Of a stretch of 11,674 nucleotides of DNA, positions 1-7,080 are shown one piece after another. Where the stretch lies: the NCBI GenBank assembly GCA_016207265.1, contig JACQPZ010000081.1, forward strand, positions 1 to 11,674, written 5' to 3'. The position numbers and the translations under genes were made by a program. The DNA comes from Candidatus Latescibacterota bacterium (lineage in GTDB: Bacteria > Eisenbacteria > RBG-16-71-46 > SZUA-252). Below the pieces are notes generated by a model that was not told the origin of the DNA, made no database searches, and saw nothing but the letters and a program-made list of their open reading frames with translations. The first letter of the stretch is position 1. Every line of letters begins with the position of its first letter.

Positions 1-755
1 GCTTCCGTCTCCTCGCGCGCGATCGGCATCACCTTGGGAGGCGCCGCGCCGAGCGAGATCTCGATCACTCCCAGCTCGAGGAGGTGGTGGAGCGCCTCGT
101 ACACCTCGAACTCCACGAGCTTCGACTGGGCGACGATGTCGCGGAGCGGACGCAGACCGTCCGCCAGCGGCAGGACGCGATGCTCCGCGGGAGTCAGGTC
201 CTTGGGAGGAACCGAAAGCGCCTTCGGCCGGAGCACCATCGCCGGGGACGAGAGGGTCTCCTTGTAGCGGACGATTTCGTCCATCCGCCGCATCGATTCC
301 ATGAGGAGCCCTTCGGTATTGAGCTTCACGTTCACGGCGAACTTGGGCACCGTGCGGGCGTCCCCCGAGAAGTGATACGCGCCGGCCTTCCAGGTGAGGA
401 GTTGGTGCATCGTGTCCTGGATCTGCTGCTCCAGCGCCCGCGTGAGGTCCTCGGCGGCCATGTAGTTTCCCGTGAGCAGGATGTCGGTCAGCTCCCGCCG
501 GCTCTCGCCCTCGATCGTCTCGATCTGGCGAAGCTGGGCCTCGGTCAGCCGGCCGATCTGGATGAGGAAGGCCTTCAACGGGTCGCGCGCATTCCGCCGC
601 CGGTCCCGCGTGGAAACGACCCGGCCGCCGTCGAAGAAGATGACCGCGACCTCGTCGCCCGCGGTCAGTTTCAGCACCCCCGATTTCTGCTGGACGGCGA
701 TCAATTGAAGGATTTCGGGGAGACTGAAATCGTCGAGGTTCCCCTGGAGCGCCAT
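1..755 (-). CDS. DUF4388 (PATAN-like) domain protein, C-terminus cut by window edge
   Basis: I read 251 codons from ATG at 755 down to the left edge; the stop lies outside. The N-terminus (MALQGNLDDFSLPEILQLI, then QQKSGVLKL, then VIFFDGGRVVST at about 38-49) is the hallmark of DUF4388, a domain common in gliding and predatory Deltaproteobacteria and related phyla, often in signalling or polarity proteins. A helical stretch follows (about 55-120, including LIQIGRLTEAQL and TWKAGAYHFSGD at 121-132). A second module at about 187-233 (LTPAEHRVLPLADGLRPLRDI, then a helix ending LLELGVIE) looks like the small winged-helix element often seen after DUF4388. No signal peptide or membrane segment is visible, so it is probably cytoplasmic. 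It starts 4 bp after the stop of the TPR membrane protein gene, so the two are co-transcribed and probably translationally coupled. The biochemical role is unknown; a regulatory or adaptor function is inference. Confidence 0.85.
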   Translation of the reverse strand, partial: MALQGNLDDFSLPEILQLIAVQQKSGVLKLTAGDEVAVIFFDGGRVVSTRDRRRNARDPLKAFLIQIGRLTEAQLRQIETIEGESRRELTDILLTGNYMAAEDLTRALEQQIQDTMHQLLTWKAGAYHFSGDARTVPKFAVNVKLNTEGLLMESMRRMDEIVRYKETLSSPAMVLRPKALSVPPKDLTPAEHRVLPLADGLRPLRDIVAQSKLVEFEVYEALHHLLELGVIEISLGAAPPKVMPIAREETE

Positions 756-759
756 CGGT

Positions 760-2694
760 CTACCTCGTGCCTCCCTCGACGCGCGCCCGCGGCGTGCGCG
801 CCGGAACGCGGCCGAGCCCCTGTGCGAGGTTCGGGACCTTCGTCGTGGTCTTCGCGTAGTACCGTGCCACGGTGATGGCGTAGGTCGCCGCGAAGAGCGC
901 CGCCAGCGGGATCCGCTTCACCCAGCCGGCGGAAACGAGCGGGAGCACGTCGAGCGAAGGGACGAGCGCCCCGTTCGAGATGACGAGGAGGGCGGCCGTG
1001 ACCATGACGAGGATCGCGAAGAACCCGCTCAGGCTCGCGCCCCGAAGCATCTGGCCGGCGCCCGGGAGCGCGTAGGTGACGAGCGTTTCCCAGAACGTGC
1101 GGCGGCGCGCCGCGCGTCGATCCCGGCCCGTCAGGAGCAGCCGGGTGAACTCCATGGACTTGAGGTCCTTCACGGCGGCGAAGCAGTCGTCGCAGAACGC
1201 GCGCTGCTGCATCCGATGGACGCATCGACGGCACACGACCTTCTGGCAGTTGGAGCAGGAAAGCGTTCCGAGCGTGCGGCCGAACGCCTGGCCGCACGCC
1301 GCGAAGACCAGGAACACCGCCGGGATGAAGAAGAGCGCGAACGGAGCGGGCGGGGCGAGCCGCCCGAGGAACGAGAAGTAGGGATTGCCCGGGGTCTCCG
1401 CGGCGCCGCGCTCCTGCGCCGTGCGCCGCGCGAGGCCCCACAGCGTCTCGATCGGCGGGACCGCTTCCATGACCGTGCGGTTGAGCTGCGGGGTGCTGAT
1501 GCGGCTCATGTCCCGGACGCGGTCGAAGGCGAGCCCGGACGCGATCGACTGCTCCCGGCTCGCCTCGGCGAACAGGAGCTGCTTGGTGTAGGTCTGAGCG
1601 AGGTTGTAATGAGGCTCCACGGCGCGGGGCGAGGCTTTCGCGGCGGCCTCGTACGCTTCGCGCGCCCGCGGGTAGTCCTCCCTGCCGAAGTGGACGTTGC
1701 CCAGATTCGTGAGGATCCACGACGTGTTCGGCTTGAGCGCGGCGGCGGTCGTCAGCTGGCGCTCGGCCTGGTCGAAGTCTCCCTCGCGGCGGGCCATCGT
1801 GCCGAGCGCGAAGGGGTAGAGCGGCTCGGCGGAATCGTGCCCTTCGAGCGCCGCGAGCGCGGCCATGAGGTCGGGGTTCGCGCCGGACCGAAGCGCGCGA
1901 TCCACGAGGAGGCTCGGCTCCTCGAGGCTGATCCCGCCGGCCCACGGAGCGATGACCCGCATCCCGCCGACGATCGCGAGCGAGGAGACGAGGAAGAGAA
2001 AGACGAGGAACGCTTCCCTGCGGCCGAGCCGGAAGGAGAGCAGTCCCGCATAGACCGTTGCCGTGGAGATCGGCCCCAGTCCCCAGAGGAGCGGAGCGAG
2101 CGCGATCACGCCCGCGGCTCCCCGGGCCGTGGCGCCCCCCGCACGCCCGACCAGCTCGCGGATCACGTGCGTCAGGTGGGGCAGATGGCGAAGGACGACG
2201 CCTACGACGGCGAAGAGCAGGCTCATCGACCAGATCACGAGAAACGCGGTGAGCGAGTTCGCGAGGACGTAGCGCTGCCACGAGTAGCTTCGTCCGACGA
2301 TCCGGAGGGCCTCGCTGAATTCTGCGACGGCGCGACCCGGATCCTGGAACGCGAGGACACGCGCGAGCGTGTAGTGCGGATCGGGGAAGGTAGGGTCGAA
2401 CGCGGCCGCGGCGTCGAGGAGACGCACGGCCTCGGCGCCGTCACCCGCCGCGAGCGCGGCGAGGGCTTCCCGGTAGCGTGCCTGCGCCGGCGCCAGCGCG
2501 CGCGCCTTGCCGCTGTTCAGCTTCTGCTCGAGTTCCTCTTGGATCGCGTCCTGGCCCGTGTACGCGAGGGCGCGGGCATGGGGCAGGGCTTCCGGGAGGG
2601 CGAGCAGCGCGAGCAGGAACCAGCCCACCGATGCGGATTTCGTGAGCAGGCCGCGCCGCACGCCTCGAGGTCTCAGGGGCTCAATCCGCGCCAC
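760..2694 (-). CDS. TPR-containing multi-pass membrane protein with triple-CxxC zinc-ribbon-like segment
   Basis: 644 residues. GTG at 2694 is the only start available upstream of residue 1 because an in-frame TAA lies 9 bases upstream. A hydrophobic segment at about 22-40 is a signal peptide or anchor. TPR-like helices follow at about 70-135 (YREALAALAAGDGAEAVRLL, then DPTFPDPHYTLARVLAF). Hydrophobic helices lie at about 143-167, 194-220 and 228-248. A second TPR block spans about 292-385 (YPFALGTMARREGDFDQAERQL; WILTNLGNVHFGREDYPRA). After another helix (450-469) comes C480-x2-C483-x4-C488-x2-C491-x9-C501-x2-C504, a likely zinc-binding ribbon or B-box-like fold. Further membrane segments lie at about 553-573 and 595-611, and the tail is basic. 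No enzyme motif is visible. It is probably a membrane scaffold; its partner may be the DUF4388 protein encoded immediately downstream. I do not recognise a named gene. Confidence 0.85.
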   Translation of the reverse strand: MARIEPLRPRGVRRGLLTKSASVGWFLLALLALPEALPHARALAYTGQDAIQEELEQKLNSGKARALAPAQARYREALAALAAGDGAEAVRLLDAAAAFDPTFPDPHYTLARVLAFQDPGRAVAEFSEALRIVGRSYSWQRYVLANSLTAFLVIWSMSLLFAVVGVVLRHLPHLTHVIRELVGRAGGATARGAAGVIALAPLLWGLGPISTATVYAGLLSFRLGRREAFLVFLFLVSSLAIVGGMRVIAPWAGGISLEEPSLLVDRALRSGANPDLMAALAALEGHDSAEPLYPFALGTMARREGDFDQAERQLTTAAALKPNTSWILTNLGNVHFGREDYPRAREAYEAAAKASPRAVEPHYNLAQTYTKQLLFAEASREQSIASGLAFDRVRDMSRISTPQLNRTVMEAVPPIETLWGLARRTAQERGAAETPGNPYFSFLGRLAPPAPFALFFIPAVFLVFAACGQAFGRTLGTLSCSNCQKVVCRRCVHRMQQRAFCDDCFAAVKDLKSMEFTRLLLTGRDRRAARRRTFWETLVTYALPGAGQMLRGASLSGFFAILVMVTAALLVISNGALVPSLDVLPLVSAGWVKRIPLAALFAATYAITVARYYAKTTTKVPNLAQGLGRVPARTPRARVEGGTR

Positions 2695-2700
2695 GGGCGC

Positions 2701-2730
2701 ACGTTAGGGGCGCGTGAAGCGGGGTGTCAA
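2701..2730 (-). promoter_or_regulatory. Promoter for the TPR membrane protein operon, predicted leaderless
   Basis: On the minus strand a perfect TTGACA (-35) lies at 2730-2725. After exactly 18 bases comes TAACGT (2706-2701), which keeps the three key -10 positions (TAnnnT). The base seven positions past the -10 is 2694, the G of the GTG start codon, so the mRNA should begin at the start codon with no Shine-Dalgarno sequence. The same box geometry recurs elsewhere in this window. Confidence 0.6.
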
Positions 2731-2743
2731 GGGAAATGTCCCT
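2730..2743. promoter_or_regulatory. 14-bp near-palindrome between divergent genes (candidate operator)
   Basis: AGGGA-AATG-TCCCT: perfect 5-bp arms around a 4-bp centre. It overlaps the -35 box of the leftward promoter by one base and lies just upstream of a possible rightward -10 (TATCCT, 2753-2758). A dimeric repressor bound here could affect both directions. This is a position-based inference; a 5-bp palindrome may occur by chance. Confidence 0.3.
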
Positions 2744-2752
2744 CGGACGTGG

Positions 2753-2758
2753 TATCCT
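2753..2758 (+). promoter_or_regulatory. Possible -10 box for asnS
   Basis: TATCCT is a good -10 match and would start transcription near 2765, giving a leader of about 44 bases. No convincing -35 hexamer lies 16-18 bases upstream (the sequence there is purine-rich, AAGGGA), so this is only a candidate. A weak G-rich stretch (2797-2804) before the ATG at 2809 may act as the ribosome binding site. Confidence 0.3.
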
Positions 2759-2808
2759 TCGCGGCTCGGACGCGCGTTTGAAACAGCGGGACATGCGGGG
2801 GTGGATCG

Positions 2809-4107
2809 ATGAGTCGGGATGCGACCCGAATCGGGGCGCTTGAGGCGAGGATCGGCGAGGAAGTCCTGCTCGAGGGCTGGCTGTACAACCGCCGATCGAG
2901 CGGAAAACTGGAGTTCCTGCTCGTCCGCGACGGCAGCGGCACCGTTCAGTGCGTGGCCGCCAAGGCCGAGCTTCCGGGCGACGTCTTCGCACGGTGCTCG
3001 ACGGTGACGCAGGAGTCCTCGGTCCGCGTGCGGGGCCTCGTGCGCGCGGACAAGCGGGCCCCGAGCGGCGTCGAGCTCACGCTCCGCGATCTCGAGATCC
3101 TCTCGCCGAGCCACGAGTATCCGATCACTCCCAAGGAGCACGGCCCCGATTTCCTCCTGAATCACCGGCACCTCTGGATCCGCTCCCAGCAGCAGCACGC
3201 GATCTTGAGGATCCGCCACACCCTGGTCCAGGCCTGTCGGAACTGGCTCGACGAGGAGGGCTTCACCCTCGCGGACGCTCCGATCTTCACTCCCTCCGCA
3301 TGCGAAGGAACGACCACCCTCTTCGAGACCGAGTATTTCGGGGAGAAGGCCTACCTCACGCAGAGCGGCCAGCTCTACAACGAAGCGACCGCGATGGCAT
3401 TCGGCAAGAGCTACTGCTTCGGGCCGACGTTTCGCGCGGAAAAGTCGAAGACGCGCCGCCATCTGATCGAGTTCTGGATGGTCGAGCCCGAGGTGGCGTT
3501 CGCCGCCCTCGAAGACGTCATGCGGTTGATCGAGCGGTTCATCGAGGGGATCGTGGGGCGCGTGCTCGCTGCGCGTCGGGTCGAGCTTCAGATCCTGGGC
3601 CGGGACTTGGCCGCGCTCGAACGGGTCAAGGCGCCGTTCCCCCGCTTGAGTTACGAGGAGGCCGCGCGGACGCTTCGGGAGCGGGGGCTCCCCTTCGAAT
3701 GGGGGACCGATTTCGGCGGCACGGACGAGACCGTCCTGACGGAAGGATACGACCGGCCGTTCTTCGTACACCGGTTTCCGGCCGCGGTGAAGGCGTTCTA
3801 CATGAAGCGCGACCCCTTGGACGAGCGGCTCTCGCTCTCGTGCGACCTCCTGGCTCCGGAAGGGTATGGCGAGATCGTGGGAGGAGGCGAGCGCGAGGAT
3901 GATCTCGAGCGGCTGGTCGAGCGGATCGGGGAGCACCGGCTCCCCCAGGAGGCGTTCGAGTGGTACCTCGACCTCCGCCGCTACGGATCCGTTCCCCATT
4001 CGGGGTTTGGCATGGGAATCGAGCGGGCGCTCAGCTGGATCGCCGGCATCGAGCATGTCCGGGAGACGATCCCGTTTCCGCGGATGCTGAACCGCCTCAA
4101 GCCGTGA
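2809..4107 (+). CDS. asnS: Asparaginyl-tRNA synthetase (class II)
   Basis: 432 residues; charges tRNA-Asn with asparagine in the cytoplasm. The N-terminal OB-fold anticodon-binding domain covers about 15-100 (VLLEGWLYNRRSSGKLEFLLVRDGSG reads as the expected strands). The class II catalytic core follows: TQSGQLYNEA at 184-193 in the amino-acid pocket region, motif 2 around FRAEKSKTRRHLIEFWM (208-224), and motif 3 at 397-413 (HSGFGMGIERALSW). The C-terminus ends PFPRMLNRLKP, as in compact AsnRS proteins. SGQLY rather than the SPQLYKQ of AspRS, together with the GFGMGIER form of motif 3, favours AsnRS over AspRS. It is shorter than the roughly 466-residue E. coli enzyme and resembles the compact archaeal/Thermus-like form. 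It stands alone between a divergent operon and an independently promoted gene. The ATG at 2809 gives the normal N-terminus. Confidence 0.95.
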   Translation: MSRDATRIGALEARIGEEVLLEGWLYNRRSSGKLEFLLVRDGSGTVQCVAAKAELPGDVFARCSTVTQESSVRVRGLVRADKRAPSGVELTLRDLEILSPSHEYPITPKEHGPDFLLNHRHLWIRSQQQHAILRIRHTLVQACRNWLDEEGFTLADAPIFTPSACEGTTTLFETEYFGEKAYLTQSGQLYNEATAMAFGKSYCFGPTFRAEKSKTRRHLIEFWMVEPEVAFAALEDVMRLIERFIEGIVGRVLAARRVELQILGRDLAALERVKAPFPRLSYEEAARTLRERGLPFEWGTDFGGTDETVLTEGYDRPFFVHRFPAAVKAFYMKRDPLDERLSLSCDLLAPEGYGEIVGGGEREDDLERLVERIGEHRLPQEAFEWYLDLRRYGSVPHSGFGMGIERALSWIAGIEHVRETIPFPRMLNRLKP

Positions 4108-4113
4108 CCCGGG

Positions 4114-4137
4114 GAAGCCGCCGGCGCTTCAGATTTG
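4114..4137 (+). terminator. Weak hairpin after asnS, possible terminator
   Basis: Arms GAAGC (4114-4118) and GCTTC (4126-4130) enclose a 7-base GC loop and are followed by AGATTTGCG. The stem is only 5 bp and there is no real T run, so termination here would be weak. It lies 7 bases after the asnS stop and just before a TTGACA box at 4140. Confidence 0.3.
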
Positions 4138-4139
4138 CG

Positions 4140-4172
4140 TTGACAGGCTCTCCCGCGCTGCACTACCGTGCA
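4140..4172 (+). promoter_or_regulatory. Upstream promoter of the pstS-like operon with palindrome over the -10
   Basis: TTGACA (4140-4145), an 18-base spacer and TACCGT (4164-4169, TAnnnT form). The -10 lies inside an inverted repeat TGCAC-TACC-GTGCA (4159-4172), a possible repressor site. The predicted start is near 4176, seven bases before an ATG at 4183 that opens a 17-codon reading frame ending at TAG 4234-4236. Confidence 0.45.
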
Positions 4173-4246
4173 CCCTCTTTTCATGCGCACCGCGCCGCGT
4201 GCCGAGGGAATGCGCTGGGTCGTTCCGGTGTACTAGAGTTCAGGTT

Positions 4247-4276
4247 GCGGGTAGCAGCCTGCCCGCCGAGGCGGGC
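4247..4276 (+). promoter_or_regulatory. Mutually exclusive GC hairpins in leader (candidate attenuator-like element)
   Basis: GCCCGC (4261-4266) can pair with GCGGGC (4271-4276) across a CGAG loop, a perfect 6-bp stem. Its CCCGC portion (4262-4266) can instead pair with an upstream GCGGG (4247-4251). The two foldings exclude each other. No T run follows, so this is not a classic intrinsic terminator. It ends 4 bases before the second promoter. A regulatory role is speculative in GC-rich DNA. Confidence 0.25.
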
Positions 4277-4280
4277 GCCG

Positions 4281-4309
4281 TTGACACGACCGGAAAGGGC
4301 GGATACGCT
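4281..4309 (+). promoter_or_regulatory. Proximal promoter of the pstS-like gene, predicted leaderless
   Basis: TTGACA (4281-4286), a 17-base spacer and TACGCT (4304-4309). Seven positions past the -10 is 4316, the G of the GTG start chosen for the next gene, which has no good Shine-Dalgarno at normal distance. This supports GTG 4316 as the start rather than the upstream in-frame GTG at 4199. Confidence 0.55.
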
Positions 4310-4315
4310 GCCTGC

Positions 4316-5233
4316 GTGAGTGCGACGAGCCGGGATCTCAAACCCCGGCTGAGACGCGCGGCAGCCTTGGTGGCCGCCCTGAGCTTCGGCTCGTGCTCCT
4401 CGCCGCCCCCCCCGCGCGAGACCCCTCCCGCACCGATCACGCTGGCCGGAGCCGAGCATCTGGCGCCTCTGATTCGAGGCGAGATCCTGGCGTTTCGGAA
4501 CCGTTATCCGGAGACCGGAGCGATCCGGCTCACGTCGGACGGTTCCGCGGAGGGGATGGAACGGCTCGTCAATGGAGAAGTCGCGATGTCGGTTCTGACG
4601 AGGGATCTGACCGACCCCGAAGTGAACGCCGCCGTCCAGCGGGACGGACTGACGGCCTTCGCCTTCGCATGGGACGCGGTCGCGGTCATCGTGAACCCCC
4701 GCACGCCGGTCGAGCAGATCTCGCGGACGGAGCTGGCTCAGATCTACCGCGGGGAAATCGAAGACTGGACGGAGATGGGTTGGAAAGGCGGCGGCCGCAT
4801 CGCACCCTTGACGACGATGCCGAAACTGGGCCTCTACGAGTTCATCCAGCAATCGCTCCTCGGGGGGAGCCCGTACGGTCCCGGGGTCTACGCCCAGGAG
4901 ACCGAGCAGGCGATTGTGGATGTCGTTGCGTCCCGGACCGACGCGATCGGCTGCGTATCCCGTCGCCTCGTCGACGGACGGGTCCGGGCGCTCAAGGTGT
5001 CCGCGGCGATCGGGCTTCCCTACATCGTGCTGGACCAGGAGAGTCTCGTCCTGAGAAGCTACCCGCTCATGCGGAGCGTCTCGCTGTGCACGCGGAGGAA
5101 TCCTCCCGCCACCGCGTCCGAATTCATCACGTTCGTCGCGAGCGTCGACGGCCAGCAGGTCGTCGCGCGGCACGGCTACGCGCCGGCGACCGTGCCCATC
5201 CGGATCGTACGCACCGCACAGGAGGAAGAGTGA
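4316..5233 (+). CDS. PstS-like phosphate-binding-fold substrate-binding lipoprotein
   Basis: 305 residues from GTG 4316. The N-terminus is a lipoprotein signal: RLRR, a hydrophobic stretch, then SFGSC with the candidate lipid cysteine at residue 27 (F at -3 is atypical), then a Pro-rich linker (SSPPPPRETPPAP). The mature part matches PstS-like periplasmic binding proteins (PBP-like family PF12849): SDGSAEGMERLVNGEVAMSV followed by TRDLTDPEV (ligand-loop region), AFAWDAVAVIVNPRTPVEQI, and ELAQIYRGEIEDWTEMGW. The usual GSGTG-like loop is SDGSAEG here, so phosphate specificity is not assured. No pstC, pstA, pstB or phoU is nearby. It overlaps the next TPR gene by GTGA and lies upstream of ExbB/ExbD/TonB genes. 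A periplasmic binding role linked to TonB uptake is inference. A start at GTG 4199 would add 39 residues with no signal character ahead of the lipobox, so I rejected it. Confidence 0.85.
   Translation: MSATSRDLKPRLRRAAALVAALSFGSCSSPPPPRETPPAPITLAGAEHLAPLIRGEILAFRNRYPETGAIRLTSDGSAEGMERLVNGEVAMSVLTRDLTDPEVNAAVQRDGLTAFAFAWDAVAVIVNPRTPVEQISRTELAQIYRGEIEDWTEMGWKGGGRIAPLTTMPKLGLYEFIQQSLLGGSPYGPGVYAQETEQAIVDVVASRTDAIGCVSRRLVDGRVRALKVSAAIGLPYIVLDQESLVLRSYPLMRSVSLCTRRNPPATASEFITFVASVDGQQVVARHGYAPATVPIRIVRTAQEEE
5220..5225 (+). promoter_or_regulatory. Shine-Dalgarno fixing the GTG start at 5230
   Basis: AGGAGG inside the last codons of the pstS-like gene, 4 bases before GTG 5230, which overlaps the upstream TGA (5231-5233). 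It supports starting the TPR protein here rather than using the long in-frame upstream extension back to 4393. Confidence 0.7.
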
Positions 5234-7044
5234 CCCGGGCCATCCGTCGCACGCTGCCCGCGCTTCTTTGCGCGGGATTCGTATGGGCCGCCCCGGCGGC
5301 GTACGCCCTCTCGTCGGGGGAGATCATCAAGCAGGGGATCGAGGCGCTCCGCGACGGCAAGGCCAAGCGGGCGCTCGAGCTCTTCACGCAGGCCCAGAAG
5401 CTGGATCCGAACGGCGCCCGTCCGCACTACTTCATCGCCGCGGCGCTGGAGCGGCTCGGCGAGCCGGACAGCGCCAAGGCCGAATACACCACCGCCATCC
5501 GGATCACGCCCAAATACGTCGAGGCGCTGACCGGGCTGGGGAACCTGCTCCGCAAGCAGGGGAAGCCCGAGGAAGGCACGGCGAGGCTCCAGGAGGCCGT
5601 GAAGTACGGCCCCAAGGACGGGCCCGCGCTCTACGCGCTCGGGCAGGCATACCTCAAGGACAAGAAGTTCGACGACGCGCTCGCGATGTTCCGAAAGGGG
5701 ACGCTGCTCAAACAGGGCCGCGCCCTGTTCCTCGACGGGATGGCACTCTCTCTGGAGGGCAAAGGAGACCTCAAGCAGGCGGAGGAGATCTTCATCCGCG
5801 CCCGCGAGACGGACCCGAACAATCTCCGGGTGAGGCTCGATCTCGGCGGATTCTACGACCGGAAGCGGATCCCGGTGCTCGCGGCACCCGAGTATGGGGT
5901 CGCGACCGACATCGATCCGAAGAACCCCGAAGTGCACTACCTCTACGGTAAGGCGTTGGTGGGGATGAACGAGTTCAATCAGGGTCTCGCGGCGCTCATG
6001 CGGGCGATCTCGGCGGACTCGACCTACTCGCCCGCCTACCTCGAGGCGGGGCGCCTCTACTACCGAGCGAGCCGGTGGGCGGACGCGGCCGAGCAGTTCC
6101 GCGTGTACACGGGGTTCAACCCCGACACGGCCGTCGGCTTCGTCGAGCTGGGGCGGGCCCTGGCGAAGATCCCGCTGCCCGAGTCCCGGCAGGAGGCGAT
6201 CGTGGTGCTCGAGAAGGCGAACGACATGGGGCCGGGGAGCTGCGAGACCGTGGGCGCGCTCGGAAAGCTCTACTTCGAGCAGCGCGACAACGAGAACGCG
6301 CTCAAGTATTACGACCAGTACGCGGAATGCGCCGACACGCTCCTGACCGCCGAGGAGAACATGCGGCTCGGGCAGCTCTACGTCGCGACCCAGGACTCCG
6401 CCAAGGCGGTGACGCGGCTCACGCGCGCCATCCAGGCGGATTCCTCCTTCTTGAAAGACGCCAATTTCCAGCTCGGGTTCCTCTATTTCGCCCGGAGGGA
6501 CTACGCGGCCGCGACGCCCTACTTCGAGGCGGCGCTCAAGGCCGATTCGGCCTTCGTCCCGGCCCTTCTCAACCTGGGGCTCTGCAAGCTCCAGGCGAAG
6601 GACCCGAACGGCGCGATCGAGACCTTGCGGCGCGCGCTGGACGCGAATCCCAATGAAACCCGCGCGCGGATCTGGATCGCCCAGACGCTGACGTCCCTCG
6701 ACTCGCTGCCCGAGGCGTTCGAGACGTATCAAGTGGCGATCGCCCAGGATTCCACGAACGCGGACGCCCATCGCGGGGCGGGGCTCGTGCTCCTGCTCCA
6801 GAAGAACTGGGCCGAGGCGCAGACGTACCTCGAGCACGCCGTCGCGCTCCAGCCCGACAACCTGCCCGGCCACATCTGGCTGGGCCAGGCCTATTCGAAC
6901 GCGGGCGACGTGGGGCAGGCGAAAGTCGAGTTCAACAAGGCCCTGGACCTCGACCCGACCAACCGGGAGGCGTCCAAGGGGCTCGAGCTGATACGGAAGT
7001 ACGAGGCGCAACGTGAAGCCAAGACGGGCGGTGCAAAGCCCTAG
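5230..7044 (+). CDS. Secreted tetratricopeptide repeat protein, about 16 TPRs
   Basis: 604 residues from GTG 5230. The N-terminus VTRAIRRTLPALLCAGFVWAA, continuing APAAYA, is a Sec signal peptide with likely cleavage after AYA (about residue 26). The rest is an almost unbroken array of about 16 TPR units of 31-38 residues, from IIKQGIEALRDGKAKRALEL to HIWLGQAYSNAGDVGQAKVE. Most end in the typical DP-N turn (LDPNG, TDPNN, IDPKN, ANPNE, QPDN, DPTN). The tail is short and basic (KYEAQREAKTGGAKP). Such a solenoid binds other proteins, here in the periplasm or at the outer membrane. It is translationally coupled to the PstS-like lipoprotein gene, so the two probably act together. In Bacteroidota, from memory, a similar PstS-like plus TPR pair sits next to ExbB-ExbD-ExbD-TonB genes, which fits this neighbourhood. 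No catalytic motif is visible. Confidence 0.88.
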   Translation: MTRAIRRTLPALLCAGFVWAAPAAYALSSGEIIKQGIEALRDGKAKRALELFTQAQKLDPNGARPHYFIAAALERLGEPDSAKAEYTTAIRITPKYVEALTGLGNLLRKQGKPEEGTARLQEAVKYGPKDGPALYALGQAYLKDKKFDDALAMFRKGTLLKQGRALFLDGMALSLEGKGDLKQAEEIFIRARETDPNNLRVRLDLGGFYDRKRIPVLAAPEYGVATDIDPKNPEVHYLYGKALVGMNEFNQGLAALMRAISADSTYSPAYLEAGRLYYRASRWADAAEQFRVYTGFNPDTAVGFVELGRALAKIPLPESRQEAIVVLEKANDMGPGSCETVGALGKLYFEQRDNENALKYYDQYAECADTLLTAEENMRLGQLYVATQDSAKAVTRLTRAIQADSSFLKDANFQLGFLYFARRDYAAATPYFEAALKADSAFVPALLNLGLCKLQAKDPNGAIETLRRALDANPNETRARIWIAQTLTSLDSLPEAFETYQVAIAQDSTNADAHRGAGLVLLLQKNWAEAQTYLEHAVALQPDNLPGHIWLGQAYSNAGDVGQAKVEFNKALDLDPTNREASKGLELIRKYEAQREAKTGGAKP

Positions 7045-7080
7045 GCACGTGCGGCGTCAAGCCGCGGACAGGGAGGCGCG

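Noticed and set aside
701..2281. 526-codon minus-strand frame overlapping the TPR membrane protein
   Set aside because: Arg/Ala/Pro-rich out-of-frame reading of the same strand; the overlapping 644-residue frame has TPRs, membrane helices and ordered cysteines.
1216..2781. 521-codon open frame on the plus strand
   Set aside because: Antisense to the TPR membrane protein; Arg/Glu-rich with no recognisable domain.
2704..4056. 450-codon open frame on the minus strand opposite asnS
   Set aside because: asnS has all class II motifs; the antisense frame is a GC-bias artefact.
4183..4236. 17-codon frame as a real gene
   Set aside because: Too short and without recognisable content to call a gene; kept only as part of the leader-region finding.
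4199..4315. Upstream GTG start for the PstS-like protein
   Set aside because: Adds 39 residues ahead of a normal lipoprotein signal and crosses a promoter and hairpin; GTG 4316 fits the signal peptide and promoter.
4393..5229. Upstream in-frame extension of the TPR protein (would give 883 residues)
   Set aside because: It overlaps the PstS-like gene in another frame, is Arg/Asp-rich, and would bury the signal peptide; GTG 5230 has a good Shine-Dalgarno.
5176..7011. 611-codon open frame on the minus strand
   Set aside because: Antisense shadow of the GC-rich TPR gene; its translation is Arg/Leu/Val/Glu-rich low-complexity sequence with no family features, and the sense frame has clear TPRs and a signal peptide.
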